This document shows, in pieces, positions 53,895 to 62,669 of a stretch of DNA of 64,000 nucleotides. The position numbers were made by a program, and so were the translations under genes. The notes beneath the pieces were generated by a model. The model was not told where the DNA came from. It ran no database searches and saw nothing but the letters and a program-made list of their open reading frames with translations. This DNA comes from Liquorilactobacillus oeni DSM 19972. Lineage in GTDB: Bacteria; Bacillota; Bacilli; Lactobacillales; Lactobacillaceae. The first letter of the stretch is position 1; each line of letters starts with the position of its first letter. The DNA is taken from contig NZ_AZEH01000039.1 in the NCBI RefSeq assembly GCF_001436275.1, forward strand, positions 611,336-675,335. Reading direction: 5' to 3'.

Positions 53895-54844
53895 TGTTCA
53901 CCCTCCTGCTTTCGCGTAAATGGAATAGAAAAATTATCAAAATCATTAGCCAGTATTGTCTTTTTAAAAACATACTGTGCATCCTTTTCAAGCTTTAATG
54001 CTTTAGGGCCTACATAACGTGCAGAAATATGTGTAAGGAGTAATTGCCCTACATGTGCTTTTACTGCAGCCCTAGCAGCTTGCACGTTTGTAGAATGATA
54101 ATAGCTGAATGCCATTTGGCTTTCCTCTTTACCAAAAGTACTTTCATGTACAAGTACAGCGGCATTCTGTGCTAGTTTTAAAATATTCGGTGTTTGCCGT
54201 GTGTCTCCCAGAACAGTTACTATTCTACCTCTTTTTGGCTGTCCCAGATAGTCATTCCCATCTAAAACACGACCATCAGTCAATGTCACTGTTTCTCCAG
54301 CCTTCAGTTGCCCGTATATTGGGCCGGAAGGGACATGTTCTGCACGCAGTCGTTCAACTTGGAGTTCTCCAGGATAATCTTTCTCAACAATACGGTAACC
54401 GAAACATTCGATTCGATGATCCAAACGATAGGCAAAGACTGTGAACCTCGAGTTTTCGAAAAGAAGCCCCTCTTCAGTAATTTCAACAAAGTTTATTTTA
54501 TACGTAAGTCTAGACTGTGAAATACGCAGACTAGTCTGGACATAGTCTTTGATTCCTTTTGGTCCATAAATAGTCAGTTGTCCAAGTTTCTCTGCTCCTT
54601 GAAAAGAACGACTGCTTAAAAAACCAGGAAGCCCAAAAATATGGTCTCCATGAAGGTGTGTAATAAAGATTCGTGAAATTTTACGCGGTTTGATGGTTGT
54701 TCGTAAAATTTGGTGCTGCGTTCCTTCACCAACATCAAAAAGCCAAATCTCATTGATCTCTTCCAAAAGCTTTAAAGCAATACTTGTCACATTGCGTGAT
54801 TTTGCCGGTGAACCGGCGCCTGTTCCTAAAAATTCGATTTCCAT
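53891..54844 (-). CDS. rnz: Ribonuclease Z
   Basis: Removes 3' trailers from tRNA precursors that lack CCA. The 317-residue metallo-beta-lactamase protein has [14 protein letters not shown], the metal motif THLHGDH (about residue 62) and the conserved YHST/THISARY histidines. The flexible exosite arm is at about 150-180. I chose ATG 54842-54844; a TTG 4 codons upstream is an alternative. It has its own promoter (54887-54914) and heads rnz-SDR-lapA-recJ-apt. Confidence 0.96.
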   Translation of the reverse strand: MEIEFLGTGAGSPAKSRNVTSIALKLLEEINEIWLFDVGEGTQHQILRTTIKPRKISRIFITHLHGDHIFGLPGFLSSRSFQGAEKLGQLTIYGPKGIKDYVQTSLRISQSRLTYKINFVEITEEGLLFENSRFTVFAYRLDHRIECFGYRIVEKDYPGELQVERLRAEHVPSGPIYGQLKAGETVTLTDGRVLDGNDYLGQPKRGRIVTVLGDTRQTPNILKLAQNAAVLVHESTFGKEESQMAFSYYHSTNVQAARAAVKAHVGQLLLTHISARYVGPKALKLEKDAQYVFKKTILANDFDNFSIPFTRKQEGEQ

Positions 54845-54886
54845 AAACTTTTCCAATCTATTGAACTGGATGCCAGCTCAAAATTA

Positions 54887-54914
54887 ATCATACCTTTTTT
54901 TATTTTAACATCAA
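54887..54914 (-). promoter_or_regulatory. Promoter of the rnz operon
   Basis: TTGATG (54909-54914) and TATGAT (54887-54892) with a 16-nt spacer, 42 nt before the rnz ATG. Confidence 0.65.
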
Positions 54915-54953
54915 AAACCTAGGTGTCACTATATTAATTTAAAGTAAACTACC

Positions 54954-54982
54954 TTGTTTGTAAAAATATCACCCACTATAAT
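54954..54982 (+). promoter_or_regulatory. Sigma-A promoter of the small gene at 55013
   Basis: TTGTTT (54954-54959) and TATAAT (54977-54982) with a 17-nt spacer, 30 nt before the ATG. Confidence 0.75.
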
Positions 54983-55012
54983 AAAATGATAAAGACCAAA
55001 AGAAGGTGACTT

Positions 55013-55357
55013 ATGTATCTCTCTGACTTGCAAATTCTCACTGCTGGTTTGAATATTAATCTCAAACTTTTCTTTCAATTAGATCAACAAGAAGTAGTTC
55101 CTCTTCACACTCTTAAAATTGAAAATAGACAAACACTATTACTTTTAACTGCAAGTAAAAGCGACACAACTCTTACGCTAGAAAATATTTTCCTATTATT
55201 GAAAAATAAGCCTCAAATAAACCCTAAAACGAAAGTTTTTGTACGTCAAAATAACATTAACTACCCAGTTTTCGGCTATAAGTTTTCTAGCAATCAACTC
55301 ATAATCAATGGTCTTTCGCAAAACGAGGATAACGAGAAAATAAAAAGACCCGGATAG
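55013..55357 (+). CDS. Hypothetical protein of 114 residues
   Basis: I do not recognise this gene. It has a good promoter and an AAGAAGGTGA ribosome binding site 5-8 nt before the ATG, so it is likely real. The protein is soluble, rich in Asn, Leu and Lys, with about six short hydrophobic strands, suggesting a small beta-rich or alpha/beta fold (segments LTAGLNINLKLFFQL, TLKIENRQTLLLLTAS and KVFVRQNNINYPVFGYKF). There is no signal peptide or metal motif. It is divergent from rnz, alone in its operon, and its last codons overlap the terminator of the convergent obgE-oatA unit. Confidence 0.7.
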   Translation: MYLSDLQILTAGLNINLKLFFQLDQQEVVPLHTLKIENRQTLLLLTASKSDTTLTLENIFLLLKNKPQINPKTKVFVRQNNINYPVFGYKFSSNQLIINGLSQNEDNEKIKRPG

Positions 55358-55381
55358 ATTCAAAAACAACACCGGATCTTT
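55337..55381 (-). terminator. Terminator of the obgE-acyltransferase unit
   Basis: AAAGATCCGG/CCGGGTCTTT stem (one U-G pair; arms 55372-55381 and 55344-55353) followed on the minus strand by TTTATTTT. It lies 30 nt after the acyltransferase stop and overlaps the 3' end of the convergent small gene. Confidence 0.8.
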
Positions 55382-55410
55382 CAACTTGATTTTAAAGCTT
55401 AATGATGTGC

Positions 55411-57321
55411 TTAAGAGTGCTCAAGAATCTCCTTTGCAATATAAGAACTGTAGTAATTAAGTCCATATTCATTTGGATGGACATTATCTTCATAAAACCA
55501 GTCTGAATGATTATTACTATAACCGTACCAATCAATGACCTTAAGGTTGTGATACTTAGTAGCAGCAGTCTTCAAAGAATCATTAACCTGATTTTGCCAA
55601 CGTCTTGTAGGAACATGTGTATTGATCCAAAACACCTGTCTGTTCCCCACAGCACTCATAATTTGACTCAGTTCATCATCTGAAAATGGCCCATTTGTTC
55701 CTAAACTAATCAAAACAACATTAGCAAGCCGCCCCTTTTGTGCGAGACTCTGCAAAACGGCAATTGCATCTCGTGCTTGCCGTCCAACTTGTGCATCTAT
55801 ATACATCTGTGGGAAAATTTCTTGCAGCTTGGCTGACCCATCTGCCATTACCGAATCTCCAACTGCAGTGATGCTAAGCTTTTGTGCTTGCTGTTTTTGA
55901 ATTTCGCTCAAATCATAAGGCTTTGCATTCGTATTTTCAGACGAAGAGCTCTGAGCCTGAGAACTAGAAGTACTTTGTGATGCTGCGGATTTTGCAACTT
56001 TTTTTGAAGTAACATCTTTTTTTTGTTCAAGTGAATTACCGCGCGCAACAGTCCGCTGATTTTTTTCAATTACCTGCTTTAGCTGCTGTGAATTTTTATT
56101 AGTTGATGCGGAAGGCTCTGTGACGGCTCCTGCCAAAGCAAGCACCCCTAAGATTAATCCTGCAAACACCCATAAACGCTGCCAGCCATACCGTGAATTT
56201 CTTTTTAGAAATTCGGTGACGACTCTCTTTGTTTGACTATAATCAAAATGTTGCAATGGTAATTCTAAATATACATATGAAATGTGACTGATTAAAATTA
56301 TAATTGTGATTTCAATTAAACTATGGATCCAAGGATGATCAGCTATGTTAGTTACTCTGGCTTCATAAAAAATCATTACCGGAAACTGATACAAGTAGAT
56401 ACCATAACTCCTCTTACCCAGCCATGTGAATAGCGGATTTGACATCACGCTATTCATATCAGCCCCAGGGTGTGCAACCGTTGCAACAAAGAGAGTAGCA
56501 ATGACAGTGAAAAAAAACATCCCGCCGCGATATGTCAGTTCACTTTCGCCAGGCATATTGAAAAACATTAAAATAATTAACGCCAAGGACAAAGTTCCAA
56601 TCATGTCAAGAAACCAGCGTCCCTTTTTATTTAAATTGCTTTTCAAGCTTCCGCTTGGCCAAAGGATAGATAATGCTGCCCCTAACAAAATTGCAAACAT
56701 TCGGGTGTCTGTCCCAAAATAGATTCGTGAAGGATCTTGGCCCTGTCGGTATAATAAAGCCATCATCAGTGCCGAAATAAAAGCAACTATAAAAATAACA
56801 TCAAACACCGGCTGCTTTTTACGCAGTAAAACCCATAATACCGTTAGAATTAACGGCCAGAACAAATAAAACTGGCCTTCAATTGAAAGTGACCACAAGT
56901 GAGTAAAAGGGGCTTGTGGCCCAAAACGGTCAAAATAAGACTGTCCTTGTCTGACCTGCACCCAGTTATAAACGTATACCAAATTAGCAATAATCGTTTG
57001 CCTGATGTTTTGCAGCATATCACGCTGAAAAAGAGTAATGTACGCACTTGTGCCGATTACCATCGCCACAAGCGCTGGATAAAGACGCTTCATCCTTTTT
57101 TTGTAAAAGTTCCAAACATTCACTTTACCAGATTTGCGGATTTCTGCATTCAAAATATCCGTGATCAGGTAGCCTGAAAGAACGAAAAAAATCGGAACTC
57201 CAAGGTAACCCCCTTGAATATCATATGGAACTAGATGATACAAGATCACTGCAACGACGGCCAGAGACCTAATACCATCGAACCCAGTGATGTAACGTCT
57301 TTTTTTTCTATTTGCTTCCAT
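55411..57321 (-). CDS. OatA-like peptidoglycan/teichoic O-acetyltransferase (acyltransferase 3 + SGNH)
   Basis: A 636-residue membrane enzyme. The N-terminal acyltransferase-3 domain (about residues 1-400) has ten or eleven membrane helices and the marks RSLAVVAVILYH, GVPIFFVLSGYLIT and the SIEGQFYLFWP stretch. A Ser-rich linker (about 410-470) leads to an extracellular SGNH domain with GDSVMADG, SLGTNG and the DNVHPN Asp/His dyad. This matches OatA, which O-acetylates MurNAc and gives lysozyme resistance. It is 33 nt downstream of obgE, an unusual partner; other targets such as GlcNAc or teichoic acids are possible. Confidence 0.88.
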   Translation of the reverse strand: MEANRKKRRYITGFDGIRSLAVVAVILYHLVPYDIQGGYLGVPIFFVLSGYLITDILNAEIRKSGKVNVWNFYKKRMKRLYPALVAMVIGTSAYITLFQRDMLQNIRQTIIANLVYVYNWVQVRQGQSYFDRFGPQAPFTHLWSLSIEGQFYLFWPLILTVLWVLLRKKQPVFDVIFIVAFISALMMALLYRQGQDPSRIYFGTDTRMFAILLGAALSILWPSGSLKSNLNKKGRWFLDMIGTLSLALIILMFFNMPGESELTYRGGMFFFTVIATLFVATVAHPGADMNSVMSNPLFTWLGKRSYGIYLYQFPVMIFYEARVTNIADHPWIHSLIEITIIILISHISYVYLELPLQHFDYSQTKRVVTEFLKRNSRYGWQRLWVFAGLILGVLALAGAVTEPSASTNKNSQQLKQVIEKNQRTVARGNSLEQKKDVTSKKVAKSAASQSTSSSQAQSSSSENTNAKPYDLSEIQKQQAQKLSITAVGDSVMADGSAKLQEIFPQMYIDAQVGRQARDAIAVLQSLAQKGRLANVVLISLGTNGPFSDDELSQIMSAVGNRQVFWINTHVPTRRWQNQVNDSLKTAATKYHNLKVIDWYGYSNNHSDWFYEDNVHPNEYGLNYYSSYIAKEILEHS

Positions 57322-57353
57322 TTTATATCAACCTCAAAAACGTTAATTGCCCG

Positions 57354-58664
57354 TCAATCTACAAATTCAAAAGTAAATTTACCAATTCTGACATGATCTC
57401 CTGCTTTTGCTCCACGCGCCCGCAAAGCATCGTCTACTCCCATACCGCGTAATTGACGAGCAAAGCGCATAATACTTTCCTCATGCTCAAAATTAGTCAT
57501 TTTAAAGAGCCTTTCAAGTTTATCTCCGCTAAGAACCCAAGTTGCATCAGGTTCACGCGTAATTTCAAAGTCGGATTGTTTATCTCCATCAAACTGATAC
57601 ATTTTACCCTCAGTTGTCTGTACTCTCTGAGCAAGAGTTGGAAATACCGGCGTTTTATCCAGCAAAGTAACGGTTTTTATTAATAATTCCTGCAAGCCTT
57701 GTCGTGTAACCGAAGAAATCTCAAGAATTTCAGGCTGAACAGTTAATATCTGCTGCTTTTTCATTTTTTTCTTAAAAGTCTGTAAATTTTCGGCCGCTGT
57801 AGGAAGATCCATCTTGCTTGCAACTACAATTTGAGATCTGTCTAACAACGATTCGTCATATTGCTTCAACTCTTGGTTGATTTTAATAAAATCATCGTAT
57901 GCATCACGACCATCAAATCCGCTCATATCTATTAAATGCAAAAGAACGCGGGTTCTTTCAACGTGCCGTAAAAATTGAATTCCAAGGCCAACACCTTGGG
58001 AAGCACCTTCAATCAAACCAGGCAGATCAGCCATAACAAAATCACGTCCATCATCCAAGCGAACCATTCCAAGGTTAGGAACAAGTGTTGTAAAGTGATA
58101 CGCAGCAACTTTGGGTTTGGCACTTGTCACTGCTGCAAGCAAAGTAGACTTGCCTACCGAAGGGAAACCAACTAAGCCAACATCCGCAAGAACTTTCAAT
58201 TCAAGTTTTAGAACTTTTTCAACACCCGGTTCCCCATTTTCAGCAATTTCGGGAGCTGGATTTTTGGGACTTGCAAAATGGATATTGCCACGGCCACCAC
58301 GGCCACCCTTAGCAACCACAAGTTCGTCACCTTCATGCAACAGATCGCCTAAAACTTCTCCAGTCGTTTCATCTGAGACAGTTGTTCCTTCAGGTACAGA
58401 AACATACAGATTCTCTGCCCCACGGCCGTACATTCCTTTAATCATACCGTTGCCGCCATTTTTAGCTTTAAAATGGCGATGATAACGAAAATCCATCAGA
58501 GTCCTTAGACCCTCATCAACTTTCAAAATCACACTGCCGCCCTTTCCACCATCACCGCCAGCCGGTCCACCATTAGGAACATACTTTTCTCTGCGAAATG
58601 CTACCATCCCATTACCGCCGTTTCCGGCTTTTATATTAATCTTAACTTGATCAACAAATGCCAC
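57354..58664 (-). CDS. obgE: GTPase Obg (ObgE/CgtA)
   Basis: A ribosome-assembly and stress GTPase of 436 residues. It has the glycine-rich Obg fold (residues 1-158, GGNGGNGM-type repeats), the G domain with [11 protein letters not shown] and [10 protein letters not shown], and the C-terminal OCT domain (about 350-435). The start is GTG (58662-58664), 5 nt after GGTGAG. It is followed by the acyltransferase gene. 58665-58846 shows only a small hairpin and no second gene. Confidence 0.98.
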   Translation of the reverse strand: MAFVDQVKINIKAGNGGNGMVAFRREKYVPNGGPAGGDGGKGGSVILKVDEGLRTLMDFRYHRHFKAKNGGNGMIKGMYGRGAENLYVSVPEGTTVSDETTGEVLGDLLHEGDELVVAKGGRGGRGNIHFASPKNPAPEIAENGEPGVEKVLKLELKVLADVGLVGFPSVGKSTLLAAVTSAKPKVAAYHFTTLVPNLGMVRLDDGRDFVMADLPGLIEGASQGVGLGIQFLRHVERTRVLLHLIDMSGFDGRDAYDDFIKINQELKQYDESLLDRSQIVVASKMDLPTAAENLQTFKKKMKKQQILTVQPEILEISSVTRQGLQELLIKTVTLLDKTPVFPTLAQRVQTTEGKMYQFDGDKQSDFEITREPDATWVLSGDKLERLFKMTNFEHEESIMRFARQLRGMGVDDALRARGAKAGDHVRIGKFTFEFVD

Positions 58665-58846
58665 TTTTTCTCACCATTCTTCCTCTTCAGATGTAAAAAT
58701 AACCAATAACTAACTATTTGGTTGAGTACCAACTAACTTCCAAGAAAAAAAGAAAAAATGAAATTCTCTCATCTGTCCTGAAAACTACCAGACCTCACTA
58801 TACCAGTTTTTTTGCAGCCGGTCAAAACCTTGAAAAACGCCTTCAT

Positions 58847-58874
58847 TTGCTTTAATAGTAAAATCCTTTATAAT
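58847..58874 (+). promoter_or_regulatory. Promoter of the CDF transporter gene
   Basis: TTGCTT (58847-58852) and TATAAT (58869-58874) with a 16-nt spacer, 60 nt before the ATG. Confidence 0.6.
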
Positions 58875-58933
58875 TTACCTATTATAGATAATTCAAAAAA
58901 TTAACAGCAATTTTTGATCAAGGAGCGTTCAAA

Positions 58934-59845
58934 ATGCAAGAGCGATATCAAAACCTAAAAATTGCGCAAAGAGGCGTACTCCTCAATATTACTGCGTATA
59001 TCGTCTTAACACTTTTAAAACTAGTTGTAGGCCAGCTCAGCCATTCTGCTACCTTGCTTGCCGATGGTTCAAACAATTTAACTGATATTTTTTCTTCTTG
59101 TGCCATTATGGTAGGACTTCGGTTAGCCAGACGGCCACCTGATGAACATCATCAATATGGCCACTGGAAAGCTGAAACAATCGCTACGCTGCTCACTTCA
59201 CTTATCATGCTGCTTGTGGGATTAAGCGTTCTTTATTCATCCATCCGAGATCTTTTTCTGCAAGAAAGTTCTATTCCAGATATCCATGCTCTTTTTGTAG
59301 GCCTCTTTAGCGGATGTGTAATGTACATCATCTACCTGCGTAATACCAAACGTGCTGCGGCAATCCATTCCGAGGCACTGGCCGCAATTGCCAAAGACAG
59401 CCGAAATGACGCATGGACAAGTTTCAGTACAACAGCTGCTATTATTGGTGCTAATTTCAGCATGCCTTGGCTCGATGGTTTGGCTGCGCTTATTATTGGT
59501 CTTTTAATTTTAAAAACTGCATACAACATTTTTTCTGCAAGTGCTTTTTCACTTTCAGATGGCTTTGATGATGATCTGCTTGATGAATACACTGCAGCGG
59601 TCCAAAAAATACCAGGAGTGGAACTCGTTCACAATATTCAAGGACGCTCCTATGGTGCAAACATTTTTATTGACATTATTATCTGGGTAGATCCTCAAAT
59701 GACCGTTCGTCAAAGCCATCATATTACTGAAAAAATCGAAAGTCTGTTGCGGCGCAAATACGGTGTTTTTGATACAGATGTCCATGTTGAACCTTGGGAT
59801 ATTGATTATGAACCCCAACAGCCGAATGAGCTTAACAGCCATTAA
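58934..59845 (+). CDS. Cation diffusion facilitator, probable Mn(II) exporter (MntE-like)
   Basis: A 303-residue CDF transporter with six membrane helices (about residues 16-205) and a cytoplasmic ferredoxin-like domain (about 210-295). The transport site can be read: TM2 has Asn47-x3-Asp51 (DGSNNLTD) and TM5 has Asp155-x3-Asp159 (KDSRND). A zinc CDF would have His-Asp/His-Asp. The N-D-D-D quartet is that reported for manganese exporters such as pneumococcal MntE. Start ATG with AAGGAGCG upstream. It is a single-gene unit, convergent with uvrC 12 nt away. Confidence 0.9.
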   Translation: MQERYQNLKIAQRGVLLNITAYIVLTLLKLVVGQLSHSATLLADGSNNLTDIFSSCAIMVGLRLARRPPDEHHQYGHWKAETIATLLTSLIMLLVGLSVLYSSIRDLFLQESSIPDIHALFVGLFSGCVMYIIYLRNTKRAAAIHSEALAAIAKDSRNDAWTSFSTTAAIIGANFSMPWLDGLAALIIGLLILKTAYNIFSASAFSLSDGFDDDLLDEYTAAVQKIPGVELVHNIQGRSYGANIFIDIIIWVDPQMTVRQSHHITEKIESLLRRKYGVFDTDVHVEPWDIDYEPQQPNELNSH

Positions 59846-59857
59846 CACAATTTGTGT

Positions 59858-61627
59858 TTAGTTGAAACTCAATTTAATCATCTGAGCAACCTTTTTTGAA
59901 ATCCCTAAAGATTGGATTTCGTTAATTGGTGCCTCAGTGATTTTTTTCATTGAACCAAACTTTCGTAAAAGCTTCGTACGTGATTTCGGACCAACCCCTG
60001 GAATTAAATCTAACCGAGAAGAAAGTGAATTTCTAGAATGCGACTTACGGTGAAATGTAATTGCAAAACGGTGAACCTCATCTTGAATACGCTGTAACAA
60101 GTAAAAGCCTTCACTTTTAGGATCCAAAGTAACTTTTTGAAAATTAGAATTCATTAGCGCTGCCGTTTTATGATGTTCATCTTTAACCATGCCGGCTACT
60201 GGAATAGCAAGACTTAATTCATTTTGCAAAACATCAATTACAGCCTCTACTTGAACAATTCCGCCATCCATCAAAATTAAATCAGGCAGCTGAGCTTTTT
60301 CTTTTAATAAACGGACGTATCTGCGTCGGATTACTTCTCGTGTACTTGCAGCTTCATCAGCGTGGCTGACCGTTTTGAGTTTATATTTACGATACTGATC
60401 TTTTTCAGGACGGCCATCAATGAAACATACCATTGCTGACACCGGATCTGCACCTTGCAAATGGGAATGGTCAAATGCTTCGATCCGGTGTCCGGCTGGC
60501 AAATGCAAAGCCTTTGTAATTTCTTCCATTGCCCCGCTGGTCTTACGGTCATCAAGTTCTAAGAGTCGGAATTTTTCATCCAAAATCAGTTTTGCATTTT
60601 GACGTGCTAGTAGCAACAGGTTACGTTTGGCACCACGCTGTGGTGTTTTTACAGACCTGTTTAAAATTTCTGAAAGAACCCCCCGTTCAATTCCACTCGG
60701 TACAAAGACCTCTTTAGGCAAGACCCTGTTTTTCTGGTTGTAAAACTGTAAGATAAATGACTCAAGTTCCTCTTCTGGAGTATCAATACAAGGAAACAAT
60801 CGTTTTTCACGTTTAATCAGCCTCGCTTGCCTAATGAAGAAAATCTGAATAGAGATCCAGCCTTTATCCATATAAAAGTTAAATAAATCCCGCGGGGTAT
60901 TATCATTAGAAATAATTTTTTGCCTCTCTACAGTTACTTCAACATAGTGAATCTGGTCTCTTAGTTCAGCCGCTCTTTCAAACTCAAGTTTTTCAGCTGC
61001 TTCACCCATCTTTATTTCAAGTGTTCTTTTGATTCGTCCCACATTGCCGTTCAAAAAAGATTTTATTTTTTTTATTTGCTTTTGGTATTTTTCCTGAGGA
61101 ACATCTTTAAAACAGGCTCCTAAACATTGGCCCATATGGTAATATAAACATGGTCTTTTTTGATACCCATTGCAACGGCGCAGCGGATAGACTTTTTGAA
61201 GAAGCTGGATCGTTTCCTCAGCTGCATATACATTAGGATAAGGCCCAAAATAGGAACCACCGTCTCTTTTGATCTGACTGACAATCTTCAGCTGCGGATC
61301 CCTTTCACTGGTAATTTTAATATATGGATAGCCAGTTCCCTTTTTTAAACGAATGTTATAGTAGGGTTCATGTCTTTGAATCAGTGTAATTTCAAGTAAA
61401 AAAGCTTCCTTATCAGTGGAGGTAATAATCGTTTCAAAGTCTCGAATCTCTGAAACCAGTTTAGCAGTTTTGCCGATATGTGCACTTTTAAAATAAGAAC
61501 GTACCCTATTTTTAAGATTCTTGGCCTTACCAACATAAATTATTTTGCTGTTAAGATCCTTCATAATGTAGCAACCTGGCAAACCCGGCAATAGTTTCAA
61601 CTTATCTTCAATATGCTTCGTTGCCAT
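59858..61627 (-). CDS. uvrC: Excinuclease ABC subunit C
   Basis: Makes both incisions in nucleotide excision repair. The 589-residue protein has the GIY-YIG 3'-nuclease domain (LPGCYIMKD and IYVGKAKNL, residues 13-40), the Cys-rich region (CNGYQKRPCLYYHMGQCLGAC), a UVR motif (about 200-235), an RNase H-like 5'-nuclease domain with DHSHLQG, and C-terminal helix-hairpin-helix motifs. A TATAAT (about 61660) precedes it but no LexA box is seen in 61628-61740. Confidence 0.98.
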   Translation of the reverse strand: MATKHIEDKLKLLPGLPGCYIMKDLNSKIIYVGKAKNLKNRVRSYFKSAHIGKTAKLVSEIRDFETIITSTDKEAFLLEITLIQRHEPYYNIRLKKGTGYPYIKITSERDPQLKIVSQIKRDGGSYFGPYPNVYAAEETIQLLQKVYPLRRCNGYQKRPCLYYHMGQCLGACFKDVPQEKYQKQIKKIKSFLNGNVGRIKRTLEIKMGEAAEKLEFERAAELRDQIHYVEVTVERQKIISNDNTPRDLFNFYMDKGWISIQIFFIRQARLIKREKRLFPCIDTPEEELESFILQFYNQKNRVLPKEVFVPSGIERGVLSEILNRSVKTPQRGAKRNLLLLARQNAKLILDEKFRLLELDDRKTSGAMEEITKALHLPAGHRIEAFDHSHLQGADPVSAMVCFIDGRPEKDQYRKYKLKTVSHADEAASTREVIRRRYVRLLKEKAQLPDLILMDGGIVQVEAVIDVLQNELSLAIPVAGMVKDEHHKTAALMNSNFQKVTLDPKSEGFYLLQRIQDEVHRFAITFHRKSHSRNSLSSRLDLIPGVGPKSRTKLLRKFGSMKKITEAPINEIQSLGISKKVAQMIKLSFN

Positions 61628-61805
61628 TTAGTAACTTCACCTCATCCTGTTAATAACAAAAATTTATTATAGACTGCAACGTCATAATAACTTCACCAAT
61701 ATAGAATTAACATCTATCAATTATAATACCAAATAATCACTCTTCACCAAAATATTCCGGTAATAAAATAAGTTTTGCCATTTTGTATCTCTAAATAATG
61801 CTTGT
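61628..61805. other. Intergenic region between uvrC and the ABC transporter terminator
   Basis: About 180 nt holding the uvrC leader and a TATAAT with a poor -35. There is no gene. Confidence 0.6.
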
Positions 61806-61870
61806 AAAACAAAACACCTCGCATTGCTAACCTGCACTGAATAAAATTCAGCTGCTAACAATTGCGAGGT
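61806..61870 (-). terminator. Terminator of the amino-acid ABC transporter operon
   Basis: A long imperfect hairpin: ACCTCGCA/TGCGAGGT outer stem (61863-61870 and 61816-61823), inner CTGAA/TTCAG with a TTTTA loop, followed by GTTTTGTTTTAC on the minus strand. It lies about 60 nt after the ATPase gene. Confidence 0.85.
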
Positions 61871-61931
61871 ATTCCAATCTTATTTTAAGACGGGGTTTAA
61901 TAGCCCTTCAACAATCAAAAATACGTTTCTT

Positions 61932-62669
61932 TTACTGGAGCATCTTTGAAAGAAAAGCACGTGCTCTTTCAGTTTTTGGTGCAGTAAAAAAATCTTGCGG
62001 TTTGCCTTTTTCTTGAATATATCCATCGTCCATAAACCAGATCTGATCAGCCACTTCTTTAGCAAATCCCATTTCATGAGTTACAACTACCATAGTCATC
62101 CCAGAATCAGCAAGATCACGCATAACTTTTAGCACTTCTCCGACCATTTCCGGATCGAGTGCAGAAGTGGGCTCATCAAAAAGCATAACCTCTGGGTCCA
62201 TTGCTAAGGCACGTGCGATTGCTACACGCTGCATTTGTCCTCCAGAAAGACTTTCAGGATACTGTTCTGCCTTGTCTTCTAGACCAACTTGTTTAAGAAG
62301 TTTTTTTGCATCTTCAGTTGCTTTCTCTTCTCCCACTTTCTTAACACGTAAAGGCGCTAGTTTAACATTATCCAGCACACTCATATTAGGAAAAAGGTTG
62401 AAACTTTGAAAAACCATTCCCATTCGTTGACGCAACCCGTTTAATTCTTCTTCATTCAGGTGTATTAAATCTTTGCCATCGAACAAAACCTGTCCTTCAG
62501 TCGGTTCTTCTAACACATTTAAACAGCGTAAGAAAGTACTCTTGCCGGATCCGGAAGGACCAACAACACAGATAACCTGTCCCTTTTCAACTGTTTCATT
62601 GATATCTTTTAAAACAATATTTGTGCCAAACGCTTTTTTTAAATTACGAACTTCAATTAAATTAAGCAT
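61932..62669 (-). CDS. glnQ: Polar amino-acid ABC transporter, ATP-binding protein (GlnQ-like)
   Basis: A 245-residue ATPase with Walker [10 protein letters not shown] (about residues 35-43), Q-loop [17 protein letters not shown], signature [15 protein letters not shown] and Walker [14 protein letters not shown]. The FNLFPHMTVL-type sequence is characteristic of the polar amino-acid uptake subfamily, often for glutamine. The ATG lies in the end of the permease gene (8-nt overlap). Confidence 0.92.
   Translation of the reverse strand: MLNLIEVRNLKKAFGTNIVLKDINETVEKGQVICVVGPSGSGKSTFLRCLNVLEEPTEGQVLFDGKDLIHLNEEELNGLRQRMGMVFQSFNLFPNMSVLDNVKLAPLRVKKVGEEKATEDAKKLLKQVGLEDKAEQYPESLSGGQMQRVAIARALAMDPEVMLFDEPTSALDPEMVGEVLKVMRDLADSGMTMVVVTHEMGFAKEVADQIWFMDDGYIQEKGKPQDFFTAPKTERARAFLSKMLQ

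Noticed and set aside
61628-61740. LexA box before uvrC
   Set aside because: No GAAC-N4-GTTC dyad is present; SOS control of uvrC itself is not supported here.
61880-62077. Minus-strand 65-codon frame at the end of the ATPase gene
   Set aside because: Overlaps the glnQ-like gene in another frame and has no start signal.
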